NCBI GenBank assembly: GCA_947375135.1
Contig: CANCER010000031.1
Coordinates: 1-42,823 of the forward strand
Source of the DNA: Comamonadaceae bacterium
GTDB lineage: Bacteria > Pseudomonadota > Gammaproteobacteria > Burkholderiales > Burkholderiaceae_C
Direction of reading: 5' to 3'
DNA: 42,823 nucleotides
Below are positions 17,106-25,371 of the stretch, in pieces; positions within the stretch are counted from its first letter, which is position 1, and every line of letters begins with the position of its first letter. Both the position numbers and the translations under genes were made by a program. The notes under the pieces are model-generated. The model worked only from the letters and a program-made list of their open reading frames with translations. It was not told the origin of the DNA and searched no databases.

Positions 17106-17540
17106 TTGCGACGCAAGTTGAACCGACGGGCTGCAACCGGGCTGCTGTGGGCAGCCCTGTTGTCGCCCGCCTGGGCCCAAGTGCTACCGGGCAAGCGCTT
17201 CACACCCGTGACCGATGCGGTCGGTGGTTTGCTGGTGAATTCGACCGTGAGCGCCGACGGCATGGCGTTCTTTTTGAACTTCCTGAATGTCTGGCGTGAC
17301 AAGCCGGGCAGTGAGAGCTACACCCTCGAGATTGCCGAACGTGCCTCCAAACGGCTGGGCAATCAGGTGTGGGTGTCCTCCGGACAAAAACGCTTGTTCT
17401 TCAGTGCCCTGCCCTTTCAGCGGGACCGCATTCGCCTGCTCAGCGAGCAGGCGGCCGACACCAGCTATTCCGCATTGATCGCGCTGGCGCTGCCCTTCAC
17501 CGGCGCGGCCGACCCGGATGTGGCGGAAGACGAGTGGTAG
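17106..17540 (+). CDS. csgE: Curli assembly protein CsgE
   Basis: A 144-aa periplasmic protein with a signal peptide (LLWAALLSPAWAQ, cleavage after AWA). The mature part matches CsgE in size and pattern: GGLLVNSTVSADGMAFFLNF, then W in NVWRDKPGSE, EIAERASKRLGNQVWVSSGQ and a C-terminal LIALALPF. CsgE caps the CsgG pore on the periplasmic side and guides curlin subunits. The start is a TTG; the next ATG would remove the signal peptide, so TTG is preferred. It is packed between the curlin-like gene (6 bp) and csgF (37 bp). Confidence 0.83.
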   Translation: MRRKLNRRAATGLLWAALLSPAWAQVLPGKRFTPVTDAVGGLLVNSTVSADGMAFFLNFLNVWRDKPGSESYTLEIAERASKRLGNQVWVSSGQKRLFFSALPFQRDRIRLLSEQAADTSYSALIALALPFTGAADPDVAEDEW

Positions 17541-17577
17541 GCCACTCCCCCGCGATTTAATTTTTTCAGTATTGGCT

Positions 17578-18000
17578 ATGTTCACCTGTTCCGGATTCAC
17601 CCTGCGCCGCTGGGTAGCTGTAGTTCTGCTGCTGGGGGCGATGCACGCCGGCGCGACCGAAATGGTCTATGCCCCGGTCAACCCCACTTTCGGTGGTAAT
17701 CCGAACAACGCCCCCGGGCTGATGGCTGTGGCGCAGGCACAAAACGGCTTCAAGGCACCGGTGCCATCACCGCTGGAGACGTTCAACCTGAACCTGCAAC
17801 GGTCTATTTTGAGCCGCTTGAGTTCGCAGGCGATGAACACCATGTTCGGCTCGAGCTACAAGCTGAGCGCGGGAAATTACGACACGGCCGGCTACAGCAT
17901 TCAGGTGGTGGATGACGGCGATGGCACCTTGCATATCACCACCACCGACAAAGCCAGCGGCGCTGTCGCCTCCTTTGTCATCAATGCCGCCGTGCCATGA
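17578..18000 (+). CDS. csgF: Curli assembly protein CsgF
   Basis: A 140-aa secreted protein with an N-terminal signal peptide ending near HAGA. The mature N-terminus carries the hallmark VYAPVNPTFGGNPNNAPGL followed by AQAQN, which in CsgF inserts into the CsgG pore as a constriction and anchors the nucleator outside. The C-terminal region (YSIQVVDDGDGTLHITTTD) is the exposed domain. I chose the ATG at 17578; an upstream in-frame ATG would extend into csgE. The stop overlaps the csgG start by 4 bp (ATGA). Confidence 0.88.
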   Translation: MFTCSGFTLRRWVAVVLLLGAMHAGATEMVYAPVNPTFGGNPNNAPGLMAVAQAQNGFKAPVPSPLETFNLNLQRSILSRLSSQAMNTMFGSSYKLSAGNYDTAGYSIQVVDDGDGTLHITTTDKASGAVASFVINAAVP

Positions 18001-19055
18001 GGCAAGCCCGCTGGCATAGCCGCTGCGCTACCGTCCTTTTCCGGGGGGTCCTGGCGTTGTGTGTGCTGTTGCCCATGGCAGCCTGCACCACGGTGCCGCC
18101 TTCCAACGTGGAATCCAATGCCGTGTTGACGCCTTCGTCCAAAATCACACGGGACTTGCTCAAGCTCCCGTTGCCCAAGGCCAAAGTGGCCGTGGCGGTC
18201 TATGGCATGCGCGACCAGACAGGCCAGTACAAACCATCGCCTGACAGCTCCTATTCCACTGCGGTGACCCAGGGTTCCGCGTCGATGCTGGTCAAAGCCT
18301 TGAAGGACTCCGGTTGGTACCTCCCGGTGGAGCGCGAGGGTTTGCAGAATTTGTTGACCGAACGCAAGATCGTCCGGGCCATTGAATCGCCCACGGAGAA
18401 AGGCAAACCGGCCATTGATTTGCCCGGCCTGCTGCCCGCGAGTTTGGTTGTGGAGGGCGGCTTGATTGCCTATGAGAGCAATGTACGCACAGGTGGCAAG
18501 GGCGCCAATTACCTGGGGATCGGTTCCAACAGCAGCTACCGCGTGGACCAGGTCACCGTGAGTTTGCGCCTGGTGGACACGCGCACCGGCCAGATCCTCG
18601 GCGTGGTGACGGTGACCAAGACTATTTATTCATACCAGTTCTCGGCCAGTGTGTATCTGTTCACCGCGTACCAGAATTTGCTGCAGGGGGAAACGGGCTT
18701 CACCAGCAATGAGCCGATCCAGTTGGGTGTGCGCCAGGCGCTGGAGGCAGCGGTGATTCAGCTCACCCTGCAGGGCGTGCGCGACCGGTTTTTGGAACTC
18801 CAGAATGAGCAGGACATTTACATGCCGCTGGTACAAAAATATTTGCGCGCAGACCAGGACAACACCAACGCGCCGGAGGACGCCTCCGATGCGCTGATTG
18901 GCTACAGCACCCTGGCTTCAGAAAGCCACGCGGGAATGGTGCAACCCTTTGTGCTGTCACCCGCCGGGGTGGTGCCGCTGCCCAGGCCAGCGGGAGCCAC
19001 CCTGCCGGACCCGTCCAAAAAACCGGTGCTGTTGCCGCGCCTGGAGCAGCTGTAA
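17997..19055 (+). CDS. csgG: Curli secretion channel lipoprotein CsgG
   Basis: A 352-aa outer-membrane lipoprotein with lipobox LPMAAC (Cys about residue 29). The family core is visible: KVAVAVYGMRDQTGQYKPSP, the pore-loop region ESNVRTGGKGANYLGIG, SSYRVDQVTVSLRLVDTRTGQIL and KTIYSYQFSASVYLF. CsgG forms the nonameric pore for unfolded curlin subunits. It is about 75 residues longer than E. coli CsgG because of a C-terminal tail rich in Pro and acidic residues (about 285-352) whose role is unknown. Its start overlaps csgF by 4 bp, and the next curlin gene starts 10 bp after its stop. Confidence 0.92.
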   Translation: MRQARWHSRCATVLFRGVLALCVLLPMAACTTVPPSNVESNAVLTPSSKITRDLLKLPLPKAKVAVAVYGMRDQTGQYKPSPDSSYSTAVTQGSASMLVKALKDSGWYLPVEREGLQNLLTERKIVRAIESPTEKGKPAIDLPGLLPASLVVEGGLIAYESNVRTGGKGANYLGIGSNSSYRVDQVTVSLRLVDTRTGQILGVVTVTKTIYSYQFSASVYLFTAYQNLLQGETGFTSNEPIQLGVRQALEAAVIQLTLQGVRDRFLELQNEQDIYMPLVQKYLRADQDNTNAPEDASDALIGYSTLASESHAGMVQPFVLSPAGVVPLPRPAGATLPDPSKKPVLLPRLEQL

Positions 19056-19065
19056 AGCGTTGGTC

Positions 19066-19632
19066 ATGGCACCCCGCTCTGTCATGGCACGCCTACCGCG
19101 CATGGTGCTGAGCCTGGCCTTTCAAGCCCTTGTTGGGGCGCCCTGTAGTGCGCAGGATTTGTCGATACTGTCCGACTTTGGCAGCTCGGATATTTTGCGC
19201 AATGGCGCACTTGTTATCCAGAGCGGTACGTCCAACAGTGCGCACATTTCGCAAACGGTGGACTCCGGCGGCAGCACCGGCCATTACGCGGAAATAAACC
19301 AGCAGGGCGCTGACAACCAGGGCGTTATCGAACAATCGGGCGACCTCAACCGGGCCAGAATTTCCCAAAATGGCTACGGCAATATCGCCAACGCCACCCA
19401 GACCGGCTTTTCCAATCTCCTGGACATCAGCCAGACCGGCGATGGAAACGCCCTGTATGCCACGCAAGCGGGCAACGGCAACAGCATGGTGCTATCGCAG
19501 GCGGGCTCTGCCACCGCCAACCTGGTGGAGATCGGGAACAACAACACCATCGATGCGTCACAGAGCGCGGGGGGCGTGATCAACATCCGGCTGGAAGGCA
19601 ATGGCATGCGCGTCACCGTCCATCAATATTGA
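19066..19632 (+). CDS. csgA: Curlin subunit (CsgA/CsgB-like)
   Basis: A 188-aa secreted amyloid subunit. After a signal peptide (cleavage near CSAQ) come 7-8 curlin repeats of about 19-24 residues with regularly spaced Gln, Asn and Gly, such as ARISQNGYGNIANATQTG and LLDISQTGDGNALYATQAG. The C-terminus ends in RVTVHQY, close to the HQY end of E. coli CsgA, so I favour the major-subunit role over CsgB. Start ATG at 19066 or 19084; both keep the signal peptide. It lies after csgG rather than in a separate divergent csgBA operon, and tpsB begins 14 bp downstream, suggesting co-transcription. Confidence 0.8.
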   Translation: MAPRSVMARLPRMVLSLAFQALVGAPCSAQDLSILSDFGSSDILRNGALVIQSGTSNSAHISQTVDSGGSTGHYAEINQQGADNQGVIEQSGDLNRARISQNGYGNIANATQTGFSNLLDISQTGDGNALYATQAGNGNSMVLSQAGSATANLVEIGNNNTIDASQSAGGVINIRLEGNGMRVTVHQY

Positions 19633-19646
19633 GAGGCAACCCCCCT

Positions 19647-21329
19647 ATGAAAATCCACCGGGCCTTGCTTGCCTTTTTGCTGTGCGCTTGTTCTTTGCGC
19701 GCTGCGCTGGCGGCAGGGCTTGTGGCCCCCAATGCGGGGGCGATGTTGCAACAACTGCAGCCGGCTGGGGCAACAGGCGCGGCCTCCGCCGGGCCCCGCT
19801 TGACCGTGCAGGAGAAGCCCGACACCCCGGTGCCACCCGGCATGGCGTTCAGGGTGACAAGAATCGTGATCACGGGCAACACCCGCGTCGCCACGCAGGA
19901 GCTGCACGCCCTCGTGCAGGATGCCGAAGGCCAGGACCTGACGCTGGCGGCGCTCAGCGCGGTGGTGGGCCGCATCACGGCGCACTACCAGCGCAAAGGC
20001 TTTGCGCTGGCCAGGGCCCTCGTGCCCGGCCAAACCATCACGGACGGCGTGCTCCAGGTGCAGGTCTTGGAGGCGCGCTACGACGCGGTGCTGCTGGACA
20101 ACCGGACGCCGCTGGGCGATGCGCTGCTGCGTTCTGCGCTGGCCGGGATTCAGACCGGAGACGTGATCGAGCAGGCGCCACTCGATGAAGCCCTGCTGTC
20201 CCTGGCGGATATTCCCGGTGTGGTGGTCAGTGCGACGATGCAACCCGGTTCAGGCCCGGGGCTCACGGATGTGGTGGTGCGCACCACCGCGCCCGGCGCG
20301 CAGGTGTCCGGCACCACCGTGATCGACAACCACGGCAGCGAGGTTGTGGGCCGCACGCGCGCGACCCAATCCTTGCGCCTGCTGGACCCTTTCAACCAGC
20401 AGACGGGTGCGGTGCTGGAGCTCAGCGGTTTGACCTCGGGCGCTGGTTTGAACTACGCCCGCATCGCATATGAAGCCGTCCTGAACGGGGCTGCCAGGCG
20501 TGCGGGGGGAGCGTATTCCTCACTGCAGTACACGGTGGGCGGGCCGTTGGCGGCCAGCGGCGCACGCGGTGAAGCGCAGGCCGGGCAGCTGTGGCTGCGC
20601 CACAGCCTGTTGCGCAGCTATGCGGCCAACCTGTACGCGCAAGTTCAATACGACAACACCCAATTGCGCGACCACCCGGGCATGGAGACCGACAGCAACC
20701 GCGACACCGACAAACTCACGGCCAGCCTGGTCGGGGATTTCCAGGACGCGGGCGGGCTCGGGGCTGTGAACCACTGGAACCTGAGCCTGTCCAGCGGCAC
20801 CCTCAGCTACCACAACGCCGCCACCCGGCTGGACCCTGCGGACCGTGCGGAGGGCAGCTTCACCAAGTTGAACGGGGCTGTTTCCAGACTCCAGCAGCTG
20901 ACCCCGGCAGACAGCGTGTACGCGGCCCTGGCGCTGCAGTGGGCGAACCGCAATCTGGACGCCTCCGAAAAATTAGCGCTGGGCGGGGCCGGCACGGTGC
21001 GGGCCTTGAGCGCCAGTGCGCTCTCGGGCGATATGGGGGTTTTGCTGAACCTTGAATACCGCCACACGCTGGGTGCGCAATGGGGTGGCGGCAACTGGCA
21101 GGGGACGGTCTTCCTGGACTGCGCCTCGGTGCAACTCAACCAGACCCCCGTGGGTCGCAGTGAGAATTTTGTGCAGGTCCGTGGTGCAGGCGTCGGTCTG
21201 GTCGGGTCGGGGTGGCACCACGTGTCCGTGAAGGCGCAGCTGGCAACGCGGGTGGGGGCCCAGCCGGCTGCGCTGGCAGGCGAAGCCGATGGGCCGCGCG
21301 CCTGGGTGGAAGTCGCGCACAGCTGGTGA
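19647..21329 (+). CDS. TpsB outer-membrane transporter (FhaC/ShlB type)
   Basis: A 560-aa two-partner secretion pore with a signal peptide ending near RAALA. A POTRA domain of the ShlB type covers about 65-200 (FRVTRIVITGNTRVATQEL, AHYQRKGFALARALVPGQ, LQVQVLEARY), followed by VSGTTVIDNHGSEVVGRTRA and a C-terminal 16-strand barrel with alternating aromatic residues ending in HSW. The ATG at 19647 has GAGAGG upstream. Its cargo is presumably the TpsA protein encoded at 12346, separated from it by the five curli-type genes. It is the last gene of that set; convergent DUF1624 gene follows. Confidence 0.9.
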   Translation: MKIHRALLAFLLCACSLRAALAAGLVAPNAGAMLQQLQPAGATGAASAGPRLTVQEKPDTPVPPGMAFRVTRIVITGNTRVATQELHALVQDAEGQDLTLAALSAVVGRITAHYQRKGFALARALVPGQTITDGVLQVQVLEARYDAVLLDNRTPLGDALLRSALAGIQTGDVIEQAPLDEALLSLADIPGVVVSATMQPGSGPGLTDVVVRTTAPGAQVSGTTVIDNHGSEVVGRTRATQSLRLLDPFNQQTGAVLELSGLTSGAGLNYARIAYEAVLNGAARRAGGAYSSLQYTVGGPLAASGARGEAQAGQLWLRHSLLRSYAANLYAQVQYDNTQLRDHPGMETDSNRDTDKLTASLVGDFQDAGGLGAVNHWNLSLSSGTLSYHNAATRLDPADRAEGSFTKLNGAVSRLQQLTPADSVYAALALQWANRNLDASEKLALGGAGTVRALSASALSGDMGVLLNLEYRHTLGAQWGGGNWQGTVFLDCASVQLNQTPVGRSENFVQVRGAGVGLVGSGWHHVSVKAQLATRVGAQPAALAGEADGPRAWVEVAHSW

Positions 21330-21398
21330 GCGCTGCCACAGCAGACCGTCGGCCCGCCCGCTGAAGGCTGCGCGGCCCCCCCGGATAGGCCGCGCTGC

Positions 21399-22166
21399 TC
21401 AGCGCAGCAGTGCCAGCAGGCCCAGCGCCCCGATCAACACCGGCTGGTGCAGCATGTAGTAGCTCAGGCTCCAGCGCCCCAGCCAAGCCAGGCCGCGCAG
21501 GGGCGCGCCCCAGACACCCTGGCACAGGGCATCGCTCCAGCGTTGCAGCGCAGCGGCGCGATGGCGCACCAGCCATTGGCCAGCCGCCATTCCCAAGCCC
21601 ATCACGCCAACCCAGGGAAACAGCGGCGCATAGTCTTCGGTCACGGGTTTGCGGCTGATCAGGCCCAGCCAGTTGAACGCGCGGCCGTTCAAGCACTCGG
21701 CAGCCGGCCAGGCGGCGTGCAGTTGCACCGCAGCCCAGGGCAAGGCCAGTGCCACGGCCGCCAACAGCCAGAGCCACCGCCCCGCGCCCGGGAGCAGCCG
21801 CACCACGATCAGCATCAGGGCCATACCATGCAGAATGCCGAAGTAGATATAGCTGTCGGGGAACATGAACCACGAGCCCCCACTCACCAGCAGTGCACAG
21901 CCGGCAATCTGCCGCCAGCGTTTCCAGAAACGGGCCCGGCTCTGGCCCTGCTGCACGGCAATGGCCTGGCCCAGCCCGGCGCAAAACACAAACAGGCTGA
22001 CGATGGCCATGCGTTGCACCGTCCAGAAAGGGTCGGTGTAAAAATTGGCTTGCAGGTAGCCCGCGTGCTGCAGGTCAAAGCTGAAGTGGAACAGCGTCAT
22101 CCACACCATGGCCAGGCCACGCAACATGTCAACGGCGGCATAGCGGGGGGTGGAAAGCGGGGTCAT
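21399..22166 (-). CDS. DUF1624 membrane protein (heparan-alpha-glucosaminide N-acetyltransferase-like)
   Basis: A 255-aa integral membrane protein with about six to seven helices (for example IVSLFVFCAGLGQAIAV, MALMLIVVRLLPGAG, LWLLAAVALALPWAA). The N-terminus RYAAVDMLRGLAMVWMTLFHFSFDL and the C-terminal SLSYYMLHQP are typical of the DUF1624/YeiB-like acyltransferase superfamily. Members are thought to transfer acetyl groups to sugars across the membrane; substrate unknown. It is convergent with tpsB and divergent from gspF, and probably not part of the curli-TPS unit. Start ATG at 22166. Confidence 0.83.
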   Translation of the reverse strand: MTPLSTPRYAAVDMLRGLAMVWMTLFHFSFDLQHAGYLQANFYTDPFWTVQRMAIVSLFVFCAGLGQAIAVQQGQSRARFWKRWRQIAGCALLVSGGSWFMFPDSYIYFGILHGMALMLIVVRLLPGAGRWLWLLAAVALALPWAAVQLHAAWPAAECLNGRAFNWLGLISRKPVTEDYAPLFPWVGVMGLGMAAGQWLVRHRAAALQRWSDALCQGVWGAPLRGLAWLGRWSLSYYMLHQPVLIGALGLLALLR

Positions 22167-22259
22167 GCCGCATTTTCACCGAGTTCCAGGCCCGTGCGCC
22201 CCGGCGTCGGGCGATGGAGCCGCCATTCGCGTGCCATGCTTCGTGATAAGGTTGCTCCC

Positions 22260-23489
22260 ATGCCCGCCTATTCCTTCACCGCCCTGGACGACCAGGGGCA
22301 AACCCGCAAGGGAACGCTGGAGGCCGACAGTGCCAAATCCGCGCGCGCCCAATTGCGTACGCAGTCCTTTATTCCGCTGTCGGTGCAGGCCCTGGCCGGC
22401 GGCCCGTCGGCCGCGCAAGACCCGACGCCTCCCGGCACGCTCTGGCGCGCCAAAGCGTTCACCGCCACCGCCCTGACCATCTGGACGCGCCAACTGGCCG
22501 AGCTGGTGAGCTCAGGGCTGCCGCTGGAGCAGGCGCTGGGTTCGCTGTCGGAAGAAGCCGAGAGTGAGGCGCACCGCAATCTGAATGCCTCGCTGCGCGC
22601 CTCGGTCAACGGCGGCACCAGCTTTGCCAAGGCACTGGAGCAGCACCCGCGCGAGTTTGCCGACATTTATGTGGCGGTGGTGGGCGCGGGGGAGCAAAGC
22701 GGCCATCTGGCCATGGTGCTGGTGCGCCTGGCCGACGACCTGGAAGAGCGCCAGGTCCTCCAATCCAAACTGGTGGGCGCAGCCCTGTACCCGGCCATTG
22801 TGTCGCTGGTGGCGGTGGTGATCGTGCTGTTTCTGGTGGGCTATGTGGTGCCGCAGGTGGCCCATGTGTTTGCCGGCAGCAAGCATGCCCTGCCCTTTCT
22901 GACCGTGGCCATGATGGCCATCAGCGACTTCGTGCGCGGTTATGGCTGGATGGTGCTGTTGCTGCTGCTGGCCGGCTCGGCCCTGCTGTGGCAGTTGCTC
23001 AAGGCCCCGGCCTTGCGCGAGCGCTGGGACGCGGCCTGGCTGAACCTGCCGCTCTTGGGCAAACTGGCGCGCGGCTACAACGCGGCGCGCTTTGCCGGCA
23101 CCCTGGCCATGCTGACGTCCGCTGGTGTGCCCATCCTGCAGGCCCTGCAGGCAGCCGCCCAAACCCTGAGCAACCAGGCCCTCAAGCGCGACGCCCTGGA
23201 CGCCCTGGTGCTGGTGCGCGAAGGCGCGCCGCTGGCGGCGGCGCTGGCGCGCAAGCGGCGCTTTCCGGGCCTGCTGTCGATGTTTGCACGCCTGGGCGAG
23301 CAGACCGGCCAGCTGCCCACCATGCTGGACCGTGCGGCCAAGCAACTCAGCACCGAGGTGCAGCGCCGTTCCATGCACCTGGCCACCATTCTGGAGCCCC
23401 TGCTGATTGTGGTGATGGGGCTGGTGGTCATGCTCATCGTGCTGGCGGTGCTGATGCCCATCATCCAGCTCAACCAGTGGGTGAAATAG
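22260..23489 (+). CDS. Type II secretion / type IV pilus inner-membrane platform protein (GspF/PilC family)
   Basis: A 409-aa inner-membrane protein. The N-terminus PAYSFTALDDQGQTRKGTLE is typical of the family, followed by two duplicated T2SSF domains (about 75-195 and 275-400). Membrane helices are visible near 180-200 (IVSLVAVVIVLFLVGYVV), 225-245 (GWMVLLLLLAGSALLW) and 380-400 (LIVVMGLVVMLIVLAVLMPI). The repeated motif GxxLxxAL / EQSGHL and EQTGQLPTML is present. Neither gspE nor other secretion genes flank it, so it is an orphan here, with partners presumably elsewhere. The upstream in-frame extension is not coding-like; ATG at 22260 is clear. Confidence 0.88.
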   Translation: MPAYSFTALDDQGQTRKGTLEADSAKSARAQLRTQSFIPLSVQALAGGPSAAQDPTPPGTLWRAKAFTATALTIWTRQLAELVSSGLPLEQALGSLSEEAESEAHRNLNASLRASVNGGTSFAKALEQHPREFADIYVAVVGAGEQSGHLAMVLVRLADDLEERQVLQSKLVGAALYPAIVSLVAVVIVLFLVGYVVPQVAHVFAGSKHALPFLTVAMMAISDFVRGYGWMVLLLLLAGSALLWQLLKAPALRERWDAAWLNLPLLGKLARGYNAARFAGTLAMLTSAGVPILQALQAAAQTLSNQALKRDALDALVLVREGAPLAAALARKRRFPGLLSMFARLGEQTGQLPTMLDRAAKQLSTEVQRRSMHLATILEPLLIVVMGLVVMLIVLAVLMPIIQLNQWVK

Positions 23490-23521
23490 CCCGCTCCAAG
23501 GGCTGGGCCGCTGCGCCGGGA

Positions 23522-24760
23522 CTAGGTGCCGTTGGCCAGAAAAAGCGTCTGTAAGTCGCTCAAGAAATCGAAGCCGCGCACCGTCGGGCGCACGCGGGCA
23601 AAGTCGCGCTCGATCAGGCCTTTCTTCTCGGCCGCATCCAGCGCCGCCTGAATCGCGGTGATGGGCAGACCGGTGCGTTCCCCGAAATCCCGCAGACCGA
23701 AGCCGTGGCGCAGACGCAGCGCATTGAGCATGTACTCAAAGGCCAGGTCGTTGCGCGCCACTTCTTCTTCCTGCGACAGGGCGTTGCCCGCAAGCGCCTG
23801 CGCCATGTAGCGTGCGGGATCGCGAAAGCGCACCTGGCGCACCACGCGGTGCGCGAAGGTGAGCTTGCTGTGTGCGCCCGCGCCCAGGCCCAGGTAGTCG
23901 CCAAACTGCCAGTAATTGAGGTTGTGCCAGCAGCGGTGGCCGTCGCGCGCATAGGCCGAAACTTCGTAGCGGCCCAGGCCGGCGCCCTCGGTCAGCTCGG
24001 TGATGCGGTCCAGCATGGCGTAGGCGTCGTCGTCCTCGGGGATCACCGGCGGGAACTTGGCGAAGACGGTATTGGGCTCGATGGTGAGGTGGTAGATGGA
24101 GATATGCGGCGGCTTGAACTGCAGGGCGGTGCGGATGTCCTGCTCCAGCTGTTCCATGGTCTGGCCGGGCAGCGCGTACATGATGTCGAGGTTGAAGGTG
24201 TCAAAGGCGCTGGCTGCCTCTTCCACCGCAGCCAAGGCCTGGGCGCTGTCGTGTACCCGGCCCAGGGCGCGCAAATGGTCGTCGTGAAAGCTCTGCACGC
24301 CGATGGACAGGCGCGTGACACCGGCCTGGCGGAAGGCGCGGAAGCGGTCCTTCTCAAAGGTGCCGGGGTTGGCCTCCAGCGTGATTTCGCAGTCCGCCTC
24401 CAGCCGCAGGCGGGCGCGGATGTCGCCCAGCAGGCGGTCAATCGACGCCGGTGAAAACAGGCTGGGCGTGCCGCCGCCGATAAAGATGCTGTGCACGGTG
24501 CGGCCCCAGATCAGCGGCAAGGCCGCATCCAGATCGGCCAGCAAGGCGTCCAGGTACTGCTGCTCGGGCAGGGCACCGTTGGGCGCTGCATGCGAGTTGA
24601 AATCGCAATACGGGCATTTTTTCAAACACCAGGGCAGGTGGATGTAGAGGCTTAAGGGCGGCAGCGCGGCAAACTGCAGGCTGCCCGGGCGCATGTAGTG
24701 CTGGATGTCGTGCTGAACGGCGGGCTCCTGCCCTTCAGAAACGGGCGTAATAGGGATCAC
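23522..24760 (-). CDS. hemW: Radical SAM heme chaperone HemW
   Basis: A 412-aa cytosolic radical SAM protein. The cluster motif is CLKKCPYCDFNSH, whose CxxxCxxC spacing followed by DFNSH is distinctive of HemW (formerly called oxygen-independent coproporphyrinogen III oxidase-like). IFIGGGTPS, LEANPGTF and SIGVQSF are the SAM-binding and core motifs; a HemW C-terminal domain follows from about 320. HemW delivers heme to respiratory enzymes. The start is GTG, overlapping the rdgB stop by 4 bp (GTGA). An alternative ATG (MRPGSLQF) 22 codons in would also keep the core. Confidence 0.9.
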   Translation of the reverse strand: MIPITPVSEGQEPAVQHDIQHYMRPGSLQFAALPPLSLYIHLPWCLKKCPYCDFNSHAAPNGALPEQQYLDALLADLDAALPLIWGRTVHSIFIGGGTPSLFSPASIDRLLGDIRARLRLEADCEITLEANPGTFEKDRFRAFRQAGVTRLSIGVQSFHDDHLRALGRVHDSAQALAAVEEAASAFDTFNLDIMYALPGQTMEQLEQDIRTALQFKPPHISIYHLTIEPNTVFAKFPPVIPEDDDAYAMLDRITELTEGAGLGRYEVSAYARDGHRCWHNLNYWQFGDYLGLGAGAHSKLTFAHRVVRQVRFRDPARYMAQALAGNALSQEEEVARNDLAFEYMLNALRLRHGFGLRDFGERTGLPITAIQAALDAAEKKGLIERDFARVRPTVRGFDFLSDLQTLFLANGT

Positions 24761-25356
24761 AACCAGCGCTCACGCATCAGCGCCACCATCGCCTTGGCAG
24801 CGCGGCCGCGGTGGCTGTTGGCGTTTTTCACTTCCACAGGAAGTTGCGCAAAGGTCCGGCCGAATTCGGGAATCCACATCACCGGGTCAAAGCCGAAGCC
24901 ATTGCTGCCGATGGGCTGCTGCGTCAGCAGCCCGGCGGCGCGGCCCATGGCAATCAGCGGCTCCGGGTCCTGCGGAAAGCGCACGGCCACCAGGGTGCTG
25001 ACCAGCGCAGCACGGCGGTTTTCTACACCGCGCATCTGCTCGAGCAGCGCCTTGACGTTGTTGTCATCGCCCTTGGGATAACCAAAGCGGGTGGCGTAAT
25101 ACGCAGTGTCCACACCGGGCTCGCCACCCAGGGCGTCCACGCACAGGCCGGCATCATCGGCCAGGGCCGGCAGGCCGGTGTGCGCTGCCGCATTGCGCGC
25201 CTTGGCCAGGGCGTTTTCCACAAAGGTCTTGTAGGGCTCGGGCGCCTCGGGGACGCCGAGTTCGCTCTGGGCAATCAAGGTGCAGCCCAGCGGCACGAAC
25301 AGGGCCTGCAGTTCGGCCAGCTTGCCCTGGTTATTGGAGGCGAGAACAATTTTCAT
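24757..25356 (-). CDS. rdgB: XTP/dITP pyrophosphatase (RdgB/HAM1)
   Basis: A 199-aa housecleaning enzyme that hydrolyses dITP, XTP and ITP to monophosphates. Family motifs: N-terminal KIVLASNNQGKLAELQALF, TFVENALAKARNAA, ALADDAGLCVDALGG, and C-terminal GFDPVMWIPEFGRTFAQL with SHRGRAAKAM. Length is typical. It lies between rph (15-bp gap) and hemW (4-bp overlap) in one minus-strand operon, an order common in Burkholderiales. Confidence 0.95.
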   Translation of the reverse strand: MKIVLASNNQGKLAELQALFVPLGCTLIAQSELGVPEAPEPYKTFVENALAKARNAAAHTGLPALADDAGLCVDALGGEPGVDTAYYATRFGYPKGDDNNVKALLEQMRGVENRRAALVSTLVAVRFPQDPEPLIAMGRAAGLLTQQPIGSNGFGFDPVMWIPEFGRTFAQLPVEVKNANSHRGRAAKAMVALMRERWL

Positions 25357-25371
25357 AGCGGTCGCGCGGCT

